Assembly: GCF_017573465.1 (NCBI RefSeq)
Contig: NZ_JAGEPF010000012.1
Location: 1 to 64,000 of the forward strand
Origin: Actinomadura violacea
GTDB taxonomy: Bacteria; Actinomycetota; Actinomycetes; Streptosporangiales; Streptosporangiaceae
Length of the DNA stretch: 64,000 nt
Direction: 5' to 3'
The notes below the pieces were generated by a model. The model made no database searches and was not told the origin of the DNA. It worked only from the letters and a program-made list of their open reading frames with translations. This document shows positions 49,373-55,667 of the stretch, piece by piece. Position numbers and translations under genes: made by a program. Every line of letters starts with the position of its first letter. Positions within the stretch are counted from its first letter, which is position 1.

Positions 49373-49969
49373 ATGCACACGACCCTCATCGCCCTGGACA
49401 TCCCAAACTTCGGCGACCAGCGCCGCAAGCACGACGTCCAGCGCCTCCTCCGTCAGAACATGTACGAACTACTGACCGAGGCATTCACCATGACTGGACT
49501 GCCCTGGGAGGACTCCCATCGCGAAGACAGGGGGGACGGCGCACTGATCATCACGCCTCCGCAAGTGTGCCCCTTCGACGCGCTCGATCCCCTAGCGCAC
49601 CACCTAGCAGCGCGTCTGCGCCGCGCTAACCGGCTCACCAACGAAATCACGCGCCTTCGGCTGCGGATGGCCGTCCACACTGGCGAGGTTCAGTACGACA
49701 ACCATGGTGTGCTCGGCTATGCCGTCACGCACCTGTTCCGACTCCTGGATGCGGCCGCGTTCAAACGCGCCATGGCCGCCACCCCAGGAGCCGACCTTGG
49801 GCTGATGGTCTCCGCCTCCCTCTACCACGCGGCGATGGACGATGGTGCGATCGACCCAGACGCCTACAGCCCGATCACCATCAACAATAAGGAGGTGCGC
49901 CGGGTCAAGGCGCACCTGTGGCTGCCGCCGACGCCCCCCACCGGTCACCCGAACACTCGCCAGCCCTGA
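49373..49969 (+). CDS. Class III nucleotidyl cyclase-like protein
   Basis: A 198-residue protein. Both metal-binding Asp positions of class III cyclases are present (IALDIPNFGDQRR and EDRGDGALII), together with RLRMAVHTGEVQYDNHGVLG. The transition-state Asn position (VNxAAR in classical enzymes) reads AVTHLFRLL, keeping the Arg but not the Asn. It could be an active cyclase with altered substrate, or a nucleotide sensor. Many actinomycetes carry such stand-alone domains next to effector genes. Confidence 0.7.
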   Translation: MHTTLIALDIPNFGDQRRKHDVQRLLRQNMYELLTEAFTMTGLPWEDSHREDRGDGALIITPPQVCPFDALDPLAHHLAARLRRANRLTNEITRLRLRMAVHTGEVQYDNHGVLGYAVTHLFRLLDAAAFKRAMAATPGADLGLMVSASLYHAAMDDGAIDPDAYSPITINNKEVRRVKAHLWLPPTPPTGHPNTRQP

Positions 49970-50249
49970 CACCGTTGTCCACCGTCATGCCCGTAACGTC
50001 GGCGCTCGCCTGCTTCTTCTGGTGCGCTAGGTGAGGGGATGGTGAGTGCGCGCCGACACGGGCGCTGGGCCCTCAGCGACCGCGACGACGGTGAGCCTGA
50101 GCGTGGTGATGGCGCCGGCTGTGCGGCCCCTTGGTGCTGGCGAAGTCCACGGTGACAACAGGTATGCGCTCGGACGGACGGCGCTGCCGGTGGGTGCTCC
50201 GTTGCGCGGAGCGTCCTGGCGGACCGCGCGTATGGGACGGGACATGAAC
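49970..50249. other. No well-supported gene
   Basis: A leftward frame (50027-50245) would encode 72 residues but has mixed codon bias and starts at the foot of a terminator hairpin, so it is not called. Nothing else is visible. Confidence 0.4.
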
Positions 50250-50277
50250 AGGGGCCCCGGTGTTGGCCGGGGCCCCT
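50250..50277 (-). terminator. Terminator of the P4 operon
   Basis: Perfect 11-bp stem (50250-50260 with 50267-50277, 6-base loop), 18 bases downstream of the 53-residue gene. Confidence 0.75.
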
Positions 50278-50295
50278 GGGGGAATGAGCGGCGCG

Positions 50296-50457
50296 TCAGC
50301 GACGCCGCTCGGCAAACTGCTGTTGGATCTGCTTGCGGGCCTCGCGCTGGTCACGGCGCTTGAGCGTGCGTTTGGACCAGCGCGGGGTGTGGACAGGGCA
50401 GCAGTACCAGCGGTGCGTGCTGCGGCTGCCGAGCATGGGGGCAGAGTTGCCGGACAT
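50296..50457 (-). CDS. 53-residue basic protein
   Basis: ATG 50457 follows GGAG by six bases. The product has a small Cys/His/Trp core (STHRWYCCPVHTPRWSKR) and a basic tail (LKRRDQREARKQIQQQFAER). Typical of tiny early actinophage proteins. Second gene after P4, separated from the first by a hairpin. Confidence 0.6.
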   Translation of the reverse strand: MSGNSAPMLGSRSTHRWYCCPVHTPRWSKRTLKRRDQREARKQIQQQFAERRR

Positions 50458-50481
50458 GGCTGTCTCCATACGGGCGGGAGG

Positions 50482-50509
50482 AGGGGCCTGCCCTGCCGGG
50501 CAGGCCCCT
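50482..50509 (-). terminator. Hairpin between the two P4 genes, perfect 12-bp stem
   Basis: Arms 50482-50493 and 50498-50509 with a 4-base loop, directly after the stop at 50515. It could terminate partially and set the ratio of the two genes. Confidence 0.65.
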
Positions 50510-50514
50510 GGGTG

Positions 50515-50814
50515 TTAGCCGACGGCGACCTGGGCGGCGGTCTTGTGGTGTTCGGCTCGGACCTGCTTGTAGAGGGCCAAGGCCAGGTCCGCCGACTCGC
50601 GCAGTTCGCGGTGGTCCTCCAGCAGTTCAGCGATGAACTTGCTTTCACGGGCCAGGGGCCCGAGACGCTGGAGGGTCAGGTTGATGTCTCCGGCCGGGCC
50701 CGTGCGCGCGATTTCCCGCATCCAGGACTCGCAGCCCCGCAGGCGGTTGACCGTCTTACGCAGCCCCTCCAGGGCCATGGCCGTCCGCTCCTCGGGCGTG
50801 AGGTTGAACTTCAT
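50515..50814 (-). CDS. 99-residue helical early protein
   Basis: Helical protein (LTPEERTAMALEGLRKTVNR; LARESKFIAELLEDHRELRE). ATG 50814 directly abuts the TAG of leader 4, and AAGGA lies inside the leader. No family recognised. Confidence 0.65.
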   Translation of the reverse strand: MKFNLTPEERTAMALEGLRKTVNRLRGCESWMREIARTGPAGDINLTLQRLGPLARESKFIAELLEDHRELRESADLALALYKQVRAEHHKTAAQVAVG

Positions 50815-50844
50815 CTAAGTTCCTTCGGTCTGCTGTGCTGACAT
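50815..50844 (-). CDS. Leader peptide 4, MSAQQTEGT
   Basis: Nine codons from five bases after the -10 of P4; TAG is immediately followed by the ATG of the 99-residue gene. The clearest case of termination-reinitiation geometry in the family. Confidence 0.45.
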   Translation of the reverse strand: MSAQQTEGT

Positions 50845-50882
50845 GAACAACATTAGCCAGAAATGCCGTTCATGTCAACACA
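50845..50882 (-). promoter_or_regulatory. Leader-type promoter P4
   Basis: Minus strand: TGTGTTGACA (50882-50873), 17-base spacer, -10 TAATGT (50855-50850), five bases to ATG. Confidence 0.7.
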
Positions 50883-50908
50883 GTGATCAAGGTGATTGAT
50901 GGCCGAGC

Positions 50909-50972
50909 TGCAGGGCCCGACCGGCAGGGCCGGGCCGGGGCAGGGCCGCGCCGGGCCGAGGCAGGGCCGGGG
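50909..50972. repeat. CAGGGCC repeat cluster behind P4
   Basis: CAGGGCC occurs at 50911, 50925, 50941 and 50962 within GGC/CGGG-rich sequence, the same core as the 17-mers behind P1. Spacing is irregular (14, 16, 21 bases). Confidence 0.65.
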
Positions 50973-50986
50973 CGCTGAGCGGAGCG

Positions 50987-51180
50987 TCAGATAACCGGCG
51001 CGTCAGCTCGACGGCCCGCGTCTGGAGCGTGGCGGCATATGTAACAGAGGTGCTCGGCGGGGCACACATCGCACGGGTCCGGCGTCACGTGCCGGGGCTC
51101 GGCGTCGGTCTCGAATCCCGAGTGATGCGCACCAGCACTGACCGCACCGCGCGGTCAGGGTCGTTGTCGAAGTGCCACAC
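50987..51180 (-). pseudogene. Frameshifted small zinc-finger-like gene
   Basis: From GTG 51180 one frame reads WHFDNDPDRAVRSVLVRITR with strong codon bias, then degenerates. An adjacent frame continues with GFETDAEPRHVTPDPCDVCP and CYICRHAPDAG to a stop at 50987. Together they look like one ORF broken by a single indel near 51100-51115. Could be decay or a base-calling error. Confidence 0.4.
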
Positions 51181-51319
51181 CTGAGTTCATCCTCGGCATC
51201 CTCGGCATCCTCGGCCACGACGACGTCCCCGTGGTCGTGGCCGAGGCCCCTCCGGCACCGAGACCGAGACCCGCTCCTCCGTCGACGTCGAACTGGACTG
51301 CGCCACAAAGGTCATCGCG

Positions 51320-51448
51320 ATGCTCAGCGAGCTCGGGGCCGCGGTGGTCGCCGAGGTCATGACCGCCGCAGACGTGCGGGAGATGATCCAACGCCTCATG
51401 GACCTGGTCACCGGAGACCAGGATGAGGAGAAGGGAATCGCCGCATGA
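51320..51448 (+). CDS. Helical mini-protein, possibly the 3' part of a broken gene
   Basis: From ATG 51320 (AAAGG eight bases upstream) the frame encodes 42 residues, LSELGAAVVAEVMTAADVRE and beyond, and overlaps the next start by ATGA. Coding-like sequence extends upstream of the ATG (TETETRSSVDVELDCATKVI) without a start, and in another frame before that (HDDVPVVVAEAPP), so a one-base deletion near 51250 may have split a longer gene. Three direct repeats ATCCTCGGC lie near 51195-51220. Confidence 0.4.
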   Translation: MLSELGAAVVAEVMTAADVREMIQRLMDLVTGDQDEEKGIAA

Positions 51449-51831
51449 CCCCCCTACTGGAACTGGACGGCACCAGCCGCCCCGCGCTCGCCTCCGTCCG
51501 CTGGACCACCACCCCCCAGGACGAGGCCGGCTGCTGGTGGCACGCCTACACCGACGGCACCCGCCTCCCGCCATCCACGGTGCGGAAGGCGACGACGGCG
51601 AGCTGATCGGCCCCGACGACCAGATCACCCAGATCCAGGAGGACTTCCCCGAGTGGTTCTCCACCCGGCGCCGCCGCACCGCCGACACCGGCGGCGGCAA
51701 CGGAGGCGGGAACGGCGGGGGCGGCGGCCGCGCCTTCCAAGGACGTCGGCGGCGCCGACAAGAAGCCCGCCAAGGACGACAAGCCGAAGACCTGGAAGGA
51801 GACCCTCGCCGAGCGCATGGGCAACAGCTGA
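51445..51831 (+). pseudogene. Gene with two compensating frameshifts
   Basis: Frame 1 encodes TPLLELDGTSRPALASVRWT through WWHAYTDGTRLPP and then hits TGA at 51604. The middle (GDDGELIGPDDQITQIQEDF, PEWFSTRRRR) is in another frame; the end (PSKDVGGADKKPAKDDKPKT, ERMGNS, stop 51831) is back in frame 1. The pattern needs a -1 shift near 51570 and a +1 near 51710-51730, the latter in a G-rich run. Likely one ORF of about 128 codons, now broken or misread. Confidence 0.5.
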
Positions 51832-51890
51832 ACCCGGCCCGCCTCGTGCCGCTGCCGCGCGGAATGCGACAGCGGCACGCCCCCCGTCGA

Positions 51891-52160
51891 TCAGGCGGAC
51901 TTGTCCCCGACGAGCTGGTTCAGCGCGACCGCGGCCTTCAGCGCCGCCATGATCCCGGCCCCCGCGCCGAAGACGCCCCCGATCACGGCCGCGGCGGCGA
52001 AGCCGACCCCCGACACCTGGACGGCCGCGACGGCCGCCGAGATGCCTGCGCCGAGCCCGACGACGCCGCCGGTCACCAGCATCAGGACCGTGATCAGCAG
52101 GGTCCGGGTCGTGTACGGGGGCTTCGGGGCCCCGTTGTTCTGTGCGTCTACTCTGGGCAT
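51891..52160 (-). CDS. Small membrane protein
   Basis: An 89-residue protein with two hydrophobic segments (LLITVLMLVTGGVVGLGAGI; VSGVGFAAAAVIGGVFGAGA). ATG 52160 follows AGGGG by seven bases. Isolated, leftward, between early genes. Function unknown. Confidence 0.6.
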   Translation of the reverse strand: MPRVDAQNNGAPKPPYTTRTLLITVLMLVTGGVVGLGAGISAAVAAVQVSGVGFAAAAVIGGVFGAGAGIMAALKAAVALNQLVGDKSA

Positions 52161-52315
52161 GCGGTATCCCCTCTCCATCGGGCGAAGCACCGCACTGGGC
52201 CCGGCCCCGGCTGCATCCGGGAGCCGGGCCCGCCATGTCCGTCATGACGGGCGGTGCATGTCCACCATCATCAGGACGGACGCCCCCGAAGGCGAGTACA
52301 GTGGGAGCGCGGGGC

Positions 52316-52372
52316 AACCCGCCAGAAGCGAGCCAAAGTTACGAGACATGGCTAGGAGTTCTCTGGCGGGTT
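52316..52372 (+). promoter_or_regulatory. Large dyad upstream of the winged-helix gene
   Basis: Perfect 11-bp inverted repeat AACCCGCCAGA / TCTGGCGGGTT (52316-52326 and 52362-52372) with a nested AGCC/GGCT pair inside. It lies 39 bases before the ATG at 52412. It could be a structured 5' leader or a protein-binding origin-type site. Confidence 0.5.
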
Positions 52373-52411
52373 ATGGCGTTAAGTCTGTGACGCTTGGTTC
52401 CGGGGGAATTC

Positions 52412-53428
52412 ATGACCAAGATCCACTTGAACTTCGCCTACGTACTGGCCACGGCGAAGGAACGCGAGCGTTTGGCGCGCCGCTACGACCGCCTCAACCG
52501 CACCGAGCAGTACCTGGAGAAGGCCGCGACGAGCTTGCACAAGGTCGGGAACAGGCGGCTGACAGGGGTGCGTGTACGGCGGCACTTCGTCCACCGCCCC
52601 GACCCGCCCACCGTCGAGGTCTCGGACCGTGCCCTCCCGCCCCCCGATCAGCGCCCGCCCGCGACACGCCTGCTTAAGAGCGGCCTCGCGCTCCGCTTCT
52701 ACCTGATCGCGCTCTGTGCCGCCCAGATGCGGACGAGGCGCGGCCAACCCGGAAACGAACTTCCACTGTTGCCGGAAGCGGGCGGCGTCGGCTGGGTCGA
52801 CCTGGTGGCCGTTCCGGCCGAGCCCGAGATGTCGGGTCGGTACGCCGCCAGCAGGGCCAGCAAGAAGCAGCGCCAGATCCAATCGGCCCTCAAGACGCTG
52901 TCCAGCCCCGGCGTCCAGCTCGTCCACCTGCCCAACAGGAACAAGCGGTACAAGACGTACGAGGGCTTCCGCCTTCTCGACGAAGGCGGAGTCCGAGCAC
53001 TCGGAGACCCCGTCCCCTACGTCATCCCGCCAAAAGACGCCAAGACCTTCGCCCTGCCCACCGGCCTGTTCAGCAACGGCTGGATCCACCTCCTGGAAGA
53101 CGCCGAGCTCGCCTTCTTGATGATGCTCGCCGAGGCAACCGCACCGGACCGCCAGGGCGAATGGGTCAAGATCACCAGCGAGGAACGCCTCCTGCACTAC
53201 GGAATCGGCCGGGATGCCTACGCGGCCCACAAGACCCTCAGCGCTTTCGGCCTAGTGAAGGTCCACGCCGACGAGGGACGCCACGGCGACGGCAAGGTCA
53301 TGGACTACAACAAGGGGGCGCAGCCCCAGCTCCACGCCCTCAAGCTGGAGCCGGACGGCTTCGAAGAACCCGCGTTCGACGTCATGAAGGACTACCTCGA
53401 ACCGTTCAAGAACCGCCCTGCCAGCTGA
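52412..53428 (+). CDS. Winged-helix-like early protein, possible replication protein
   Basis: A 338-residue protein. The N-terminal basic helical region (FAYVLATAKERERLARRYDR) is followed by a central part with QSALKTLSSPGVQLVHLPNR and a C-terminal winged-helix-like part (EWVKITSEERLLHYGIGRDA, TLSAFGLVKVHADEGR). This layout resembles plasmid/phage initiator-like proteins of actinomycetes, but no signature motif is seen, so replication is a guess. ATG 52412 preferred over TTG 52394. Confidence 0.6.
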   Translation: MTKIHLNFAYVLATAKERERLARRYDRLNRTEQYLEKAATSLHKVGNRRLTGVRVRRHFVHRPDPPTVEVSDRALPPPDQRPPATRLLKSGLALRFYLIALCAAQMRTRRGQPGNELPLLPEAGGVGWVDLVAVPAEPEMSGRYAASRASKKQRQIQSALKTLSSPGVQLVHLPNRNKRYKTYEGFRLLDEGGVRALGDPVPYVIPPKDAKTFALPTGLFSNGWIHLLEDAELAFLMMLAEATAPDRQGEWVKITSEERLLHYGIGRDAYAAHKTLSAFGLVKVHADEGRHGDGKVMDYNKGAQPQLHALKLEPDGFEEPAFDVMKDYLEPFKNRPAS

Positions 53429-53441
53429 TCGCCAACCGGCA

Positions 53442-54266
53442 TCAGCCCGGCTGTCGTTGAAACGACGCGGCTCCCGGTAGGGACCGCTGGCACGTCCGCG
53501 AGGGCGCGGAAGACGCCCACGAGGGCAGACGGGCCGAGAGGCCACCGAGCAGCCCGTGAGGGCACGTCAACCATCCAGCGGGCCAGCCAGGAGGTCTCTC
53601 GTGTCCCGCATTGCCGCACCCCAGCGCCCAACGTAGGCCATCGACGACGACCCCCCGGCACCCGCACGCTCCTCCTCGCCACCTGCTCCGACGGCACCCT
53701 CGTCTACGCCTGGACCGGCGCCGCAGCCGCCGACATCGGCGGCTGGATTTCCGATCGAGTACTCGTCGGATGTCTGGCAGCGGGTCATGCTGGAGTCGGC
53801 GGTCCAGCGGTACGACTCCCCGATCCCGATGCGGTCGAAGACCAAGAGCGTGGAGCACATGGGCGTGGCTGTCGTAGTCGTCGTCCTCGGAAGAAGACGA
53901 AAACGCGGCCCCCGGAGCGAGCGGTAGTGGCTGCCCCCGCTTCTCGGCCGCTCGCATCGCCGCGGCCGCGCGCGCCCGGCGCTGCTGGGCTGGGGTTTGC
54001 GGGCGCTGGAGAGACAGGTATCCGCAGTCTTGTCCGCATGGCCACCAGGAGAACCCGGCGTACCCGTAGAGCGCTCCCTGCTCGTGCCAGCGGGTGAAGG
54101 CGTGCCGGCCGGCGGTGCACTCGGGGTGCGGAGCCGCTGTCGCCGGCTGGTCGTTGAGGACGGCGGCGAGGAGGGCTGCGGCGAGTGCTCGTCGCTCGTG
54201 GATCGTCTTCATCCGCCGCAGGGTGCTCGTCAAGGCTTCCTGGTGCTCGGTGGCCGTCGCAGCCAT
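53442..54266 (-). CDS. Early protein with Trp/Cys motif; 3' end doubtful
   Basis: The frame runs 274 codons from ATG 54266, but only the first ~130 look coding: RRMKTIHERRALAAALLAAV, ECTAGRHAFTRWHEQGALYG, GFSWWPCGQDCGYLS. After about 53870 the codon bias collapses and competing frames on both strands (minus from ATG 53860; plus TRTLLLATCSDGTLVYAWTG near 53650) look better. A frameshift near 53865 is likely. It overlaps the end of the 46-residue upstream gene. Confidence 0.4.
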   Translation of the reverse strand: MAATATEHQEALTSTLRRMKTIHERRALAAALLAAVLNDQPATAAPHPECTAGRHAFTRWHEQGALYGYAGFSWWPCGQDCGYLSLQRPQTPAQQRRARAAAAMRAAEKRGQPLPLAPGAAFSSSSEDDDYDSHAHVLHALGLRPHRDRGVVPLDRRLQHDPLPDIRRVLDRKSSRRCRRLRRRSRRRRGCRRSRWRGGACGCRGVVVDGLRWALGCGNAGHERPPGWPAGWLTCPHGLLGGLSARLPSWASSAPSRTCQRSLPGAASFQRQPG

Positions 54267-54370
54267 CCTGGGGATCCGGTGATGTCGGCCATGCGGCGTG
54301 CGAGCACGGCTTGGTGCAGCCTCAGCAGGGTCGTCGGTTCGAGGGTGTTGGGCAGTTCTGGGGTGTGCAT
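54230..54370 (-). CDS. 46-residue early protein
   Basis: ATG 54370 follows AGGAG by six bases. Product: TPELPNTLEPTTLLRLHQAV, LARRMADITGSPGW, basic end. It overlaps the next gene out of frame by 37 bases. No family recognised. Confidence 0.5.
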   Translation of the reverse strand: MHTPELPNTLEPTTLLRLHQAVLARRMADITGSPGWLRRPPSTRKP

Positions 54371-54436
54371 TGGGCGCTCCTGAGGATGGCGCGGGCCTTA
54401 GGCGGCCCGCGCCATCAGGGACGACGGGTGCTCGTG

Positions 54437-54931
54437 CTATCGGGGCGAGTTGCTGGCGGTGCCGCTCTCGGCGGGCGCCGCCTTGGTGGCCTTCGTGGTG
54501 GCTCGCCTGCGCCTGCGGTTCACGGTCCGGAGGTGGAACACCGTGCGACCGATCTCCACCTCGTCGGTCGCGCCGTTGCTGAGGACGGCCTCGGCCATGT
54601 CCAGGCCCGGCTCGCCCATCGAGGCCAGGATCATGATCAAGGCGATGCGCGCTCGGCCCCTGGAGCGGTATTCGGCGATCGGGTTGCCGTTGCGGAGTAG
54701 CTCGTAGGTGCGGGGAGCGGGCTTGCGCTTGCCCGGCGGACGGGGGAGGCCGTTGCGGTTCAGGAACGCCGTGATGTCCTCCCAGCGCCAGCGTTCCACC
54801 GTCGCAATCACCTGGGCAGGCTCGGGGTAGTCGGGGTGGCGTCGTCGCCAGTTGGACACCACCGCTCGGGAGACGCCGAGCCGCTGGGTGATGTCGGTGG
54901 CGCGCACCAGGTCTTCCGCAGGGTCTTCCAC
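54437..54931 (-). CDS. HTH DNA-binding early protein
   Basis: A 164-residue protein. Residues 8-45 form an AlpA/excisionase-like helix-turn-helix (VRATDITQRLGVSRAVVSNW), then a linker and a basic C-terminus (LRTVNRRRRRATTKATKAAP). Second gene of the P5 unit. Probable regulator. Confidence 0.65.
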   Translation of the reverse strand: MEDPAEDLVRATDITQRLGVSRAVVSNWRRRHPDYPEPAQVIATVERWRWEDITAFLNRNGLPRPPGKRKPAPRTYELLRNGNPIAEYRSRGRARIALIMILASMGEPGLDMAEAVLSNGATDEVEIGRTVFHLRTVNRRRRRATTKATKAAPAESGTASNSPR

Positions 54932-55015
54932 GATCGTTCTCCGTTCGGTGAGCGCGGGCGGGCGGGGCCGCCGGTCCGGCGGCCCCTCGGCTCTTGTGCG
55001 AGCCTGGCCAGCAGG

Positions 55016-55327
55016 TCAGGCGACGGACCGCGCGGCGGCCATGTGGTAGCAGCGGCGGCCGTACCTGCCTGCCTTGCAGGTGCAGGAGGTCGCGGTGGTG
55101 GCGTAGATGTACGCGCCGTCCTTGGAGACGGTGCGGTACTCGCCGGGCGCGACCTGGATGATGCCGCCGTCGCTGATCAGCTCGTCGGCGTCGTCGAGCT
55201 GCTGGGCGCTGAATCGAAGGCGGGGGTTGAAGACCAGCGTCTTCATCGTGCAGAGCACGCAGCTCCGGTGCCGGTGCCGGGGGCGGGCCCGTAGCGGGCG
55301 GACGCAGCGGGGGCAGTAGCCCCGCAT
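55016..55327 (-). CDS. Zinc-ribbon plus SWIM-finger mini-protein
   Basis: A 103-residue protein. The N-terminus has two Cys pairs (YCPRCVRPL; HRSCVLCTM); the C-terminus has SCTCKAGRYGRRCYHMAAAR, the CxC...CxH pattern of SWIM fingers, which bind DNA or proteins. ATG 55327 (GGAG six bases upstream) is preferred; in-frame ATG 55339 lies one base after the leader stop. First gene of the P5 unit. Confidence 0.7.
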   Translation of the reverse strand: MRGYCPRCVRPLRARPRHRHRSCVLCTMKTLVFNPRLRFSAQQLDDADELISDGGIIQVAPGEYRTVSKDGAYIYATTATSCTCKAGRYGRRCYHMAAARSVA

Positions 55328-55340
55328 GGCGATCTCCATC

Positions 55341-55370
55341 TCAGATCCAATCGATTTGCTGTGCTGACAT
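55341..55370 (-). CDS. Leader peptide 5, MSAQQIDWI
   Basis: Nine codons from five bases after the -10 of P5, stopping at TGA one base before ATG 55339. Differs from the other leaders at residue 6 (Ile for Thr). Confidence 0.4.
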   Translation of the reverse strand: MSAQQIDWI

Positions 55371-55408
55371 GAGAAAGGCTAGCCACCTCTGACACTTCCG
55401 TCAACACA
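55371..55408 (-). promoter_or_regulatory. Leader-type promoter P5
   Basis: Minus strand: TGTGTTGACG (55408-55399, -35 TTGACG), 17-base spacer, -10 TAGCCT (55381-55376), five bases to ATG. Divergent from P6. Confidence 0.65.
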
Positions 55409-55532
55409 GTGATTGAAGTTGCCGTAGTGCCAGCTCAGCCCGTCCGCATTGCCCGATAAGGGACATGTCCCGACCGCCCCGCCCAGGGCCGCACAGGACA
55501 GCACGGGACCGCACGGGAACTTCCATGCTCAC

Positions 55533-55569
55533 TGTGTTGACAGTGGATGCCGCCCGCCCTAGGCTTCAC
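55533..55569 (+). promoter_or_regulatory. Leader-type promoter P6
   Basis: TGTGTTGACA (55533-55542, -35 TTGACA 55537-55542), 17-base spacer, -10 TAGGCT (55560-55565), four bases to ATG. The 125 bases between P5 and P6 contain CAGGGCCG and related G+C-rich words. Confidence 0.7.
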
Positions 55570-55593
55570 ATGTCAGCACAGCAAACCGACTAG
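55570..55593 (+). CDS. Leader peptide 6, MSAQQTD
   Basis: Seven codons then TAG, the shortest leader. Here 74 bases separate the stop from the first gene, so direct coupling is not possible; this argues that the conserved word has a role beyond coupling. Confidence 0.4.
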   Translation: MSAQQTD

Positions 55594-55667
55594 AAGTGTG
55601 AGGGTGGGCGAACGGGCCGGAAGACAGGCCCGGAACATGCCAGCACCCTCCAGGCGAGGAGGCCGCC

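Noticed and set aside
50027-50245. 72-codon leftward frame after the P4 terminator
   Set aside because: Start codon lies at the foot of a strong hairpin, codon bias is only moderate, no relative recognised.
53567-53880. Competing frames on both strands (minus from 53860; plus with TRTLLLATCSDG and PIEYSSDVWQRVMLE)
   Set aside because: Both show coding-like bias in parts, but no frame has a start, end and family that agree; recorded as unresolved rather than called.
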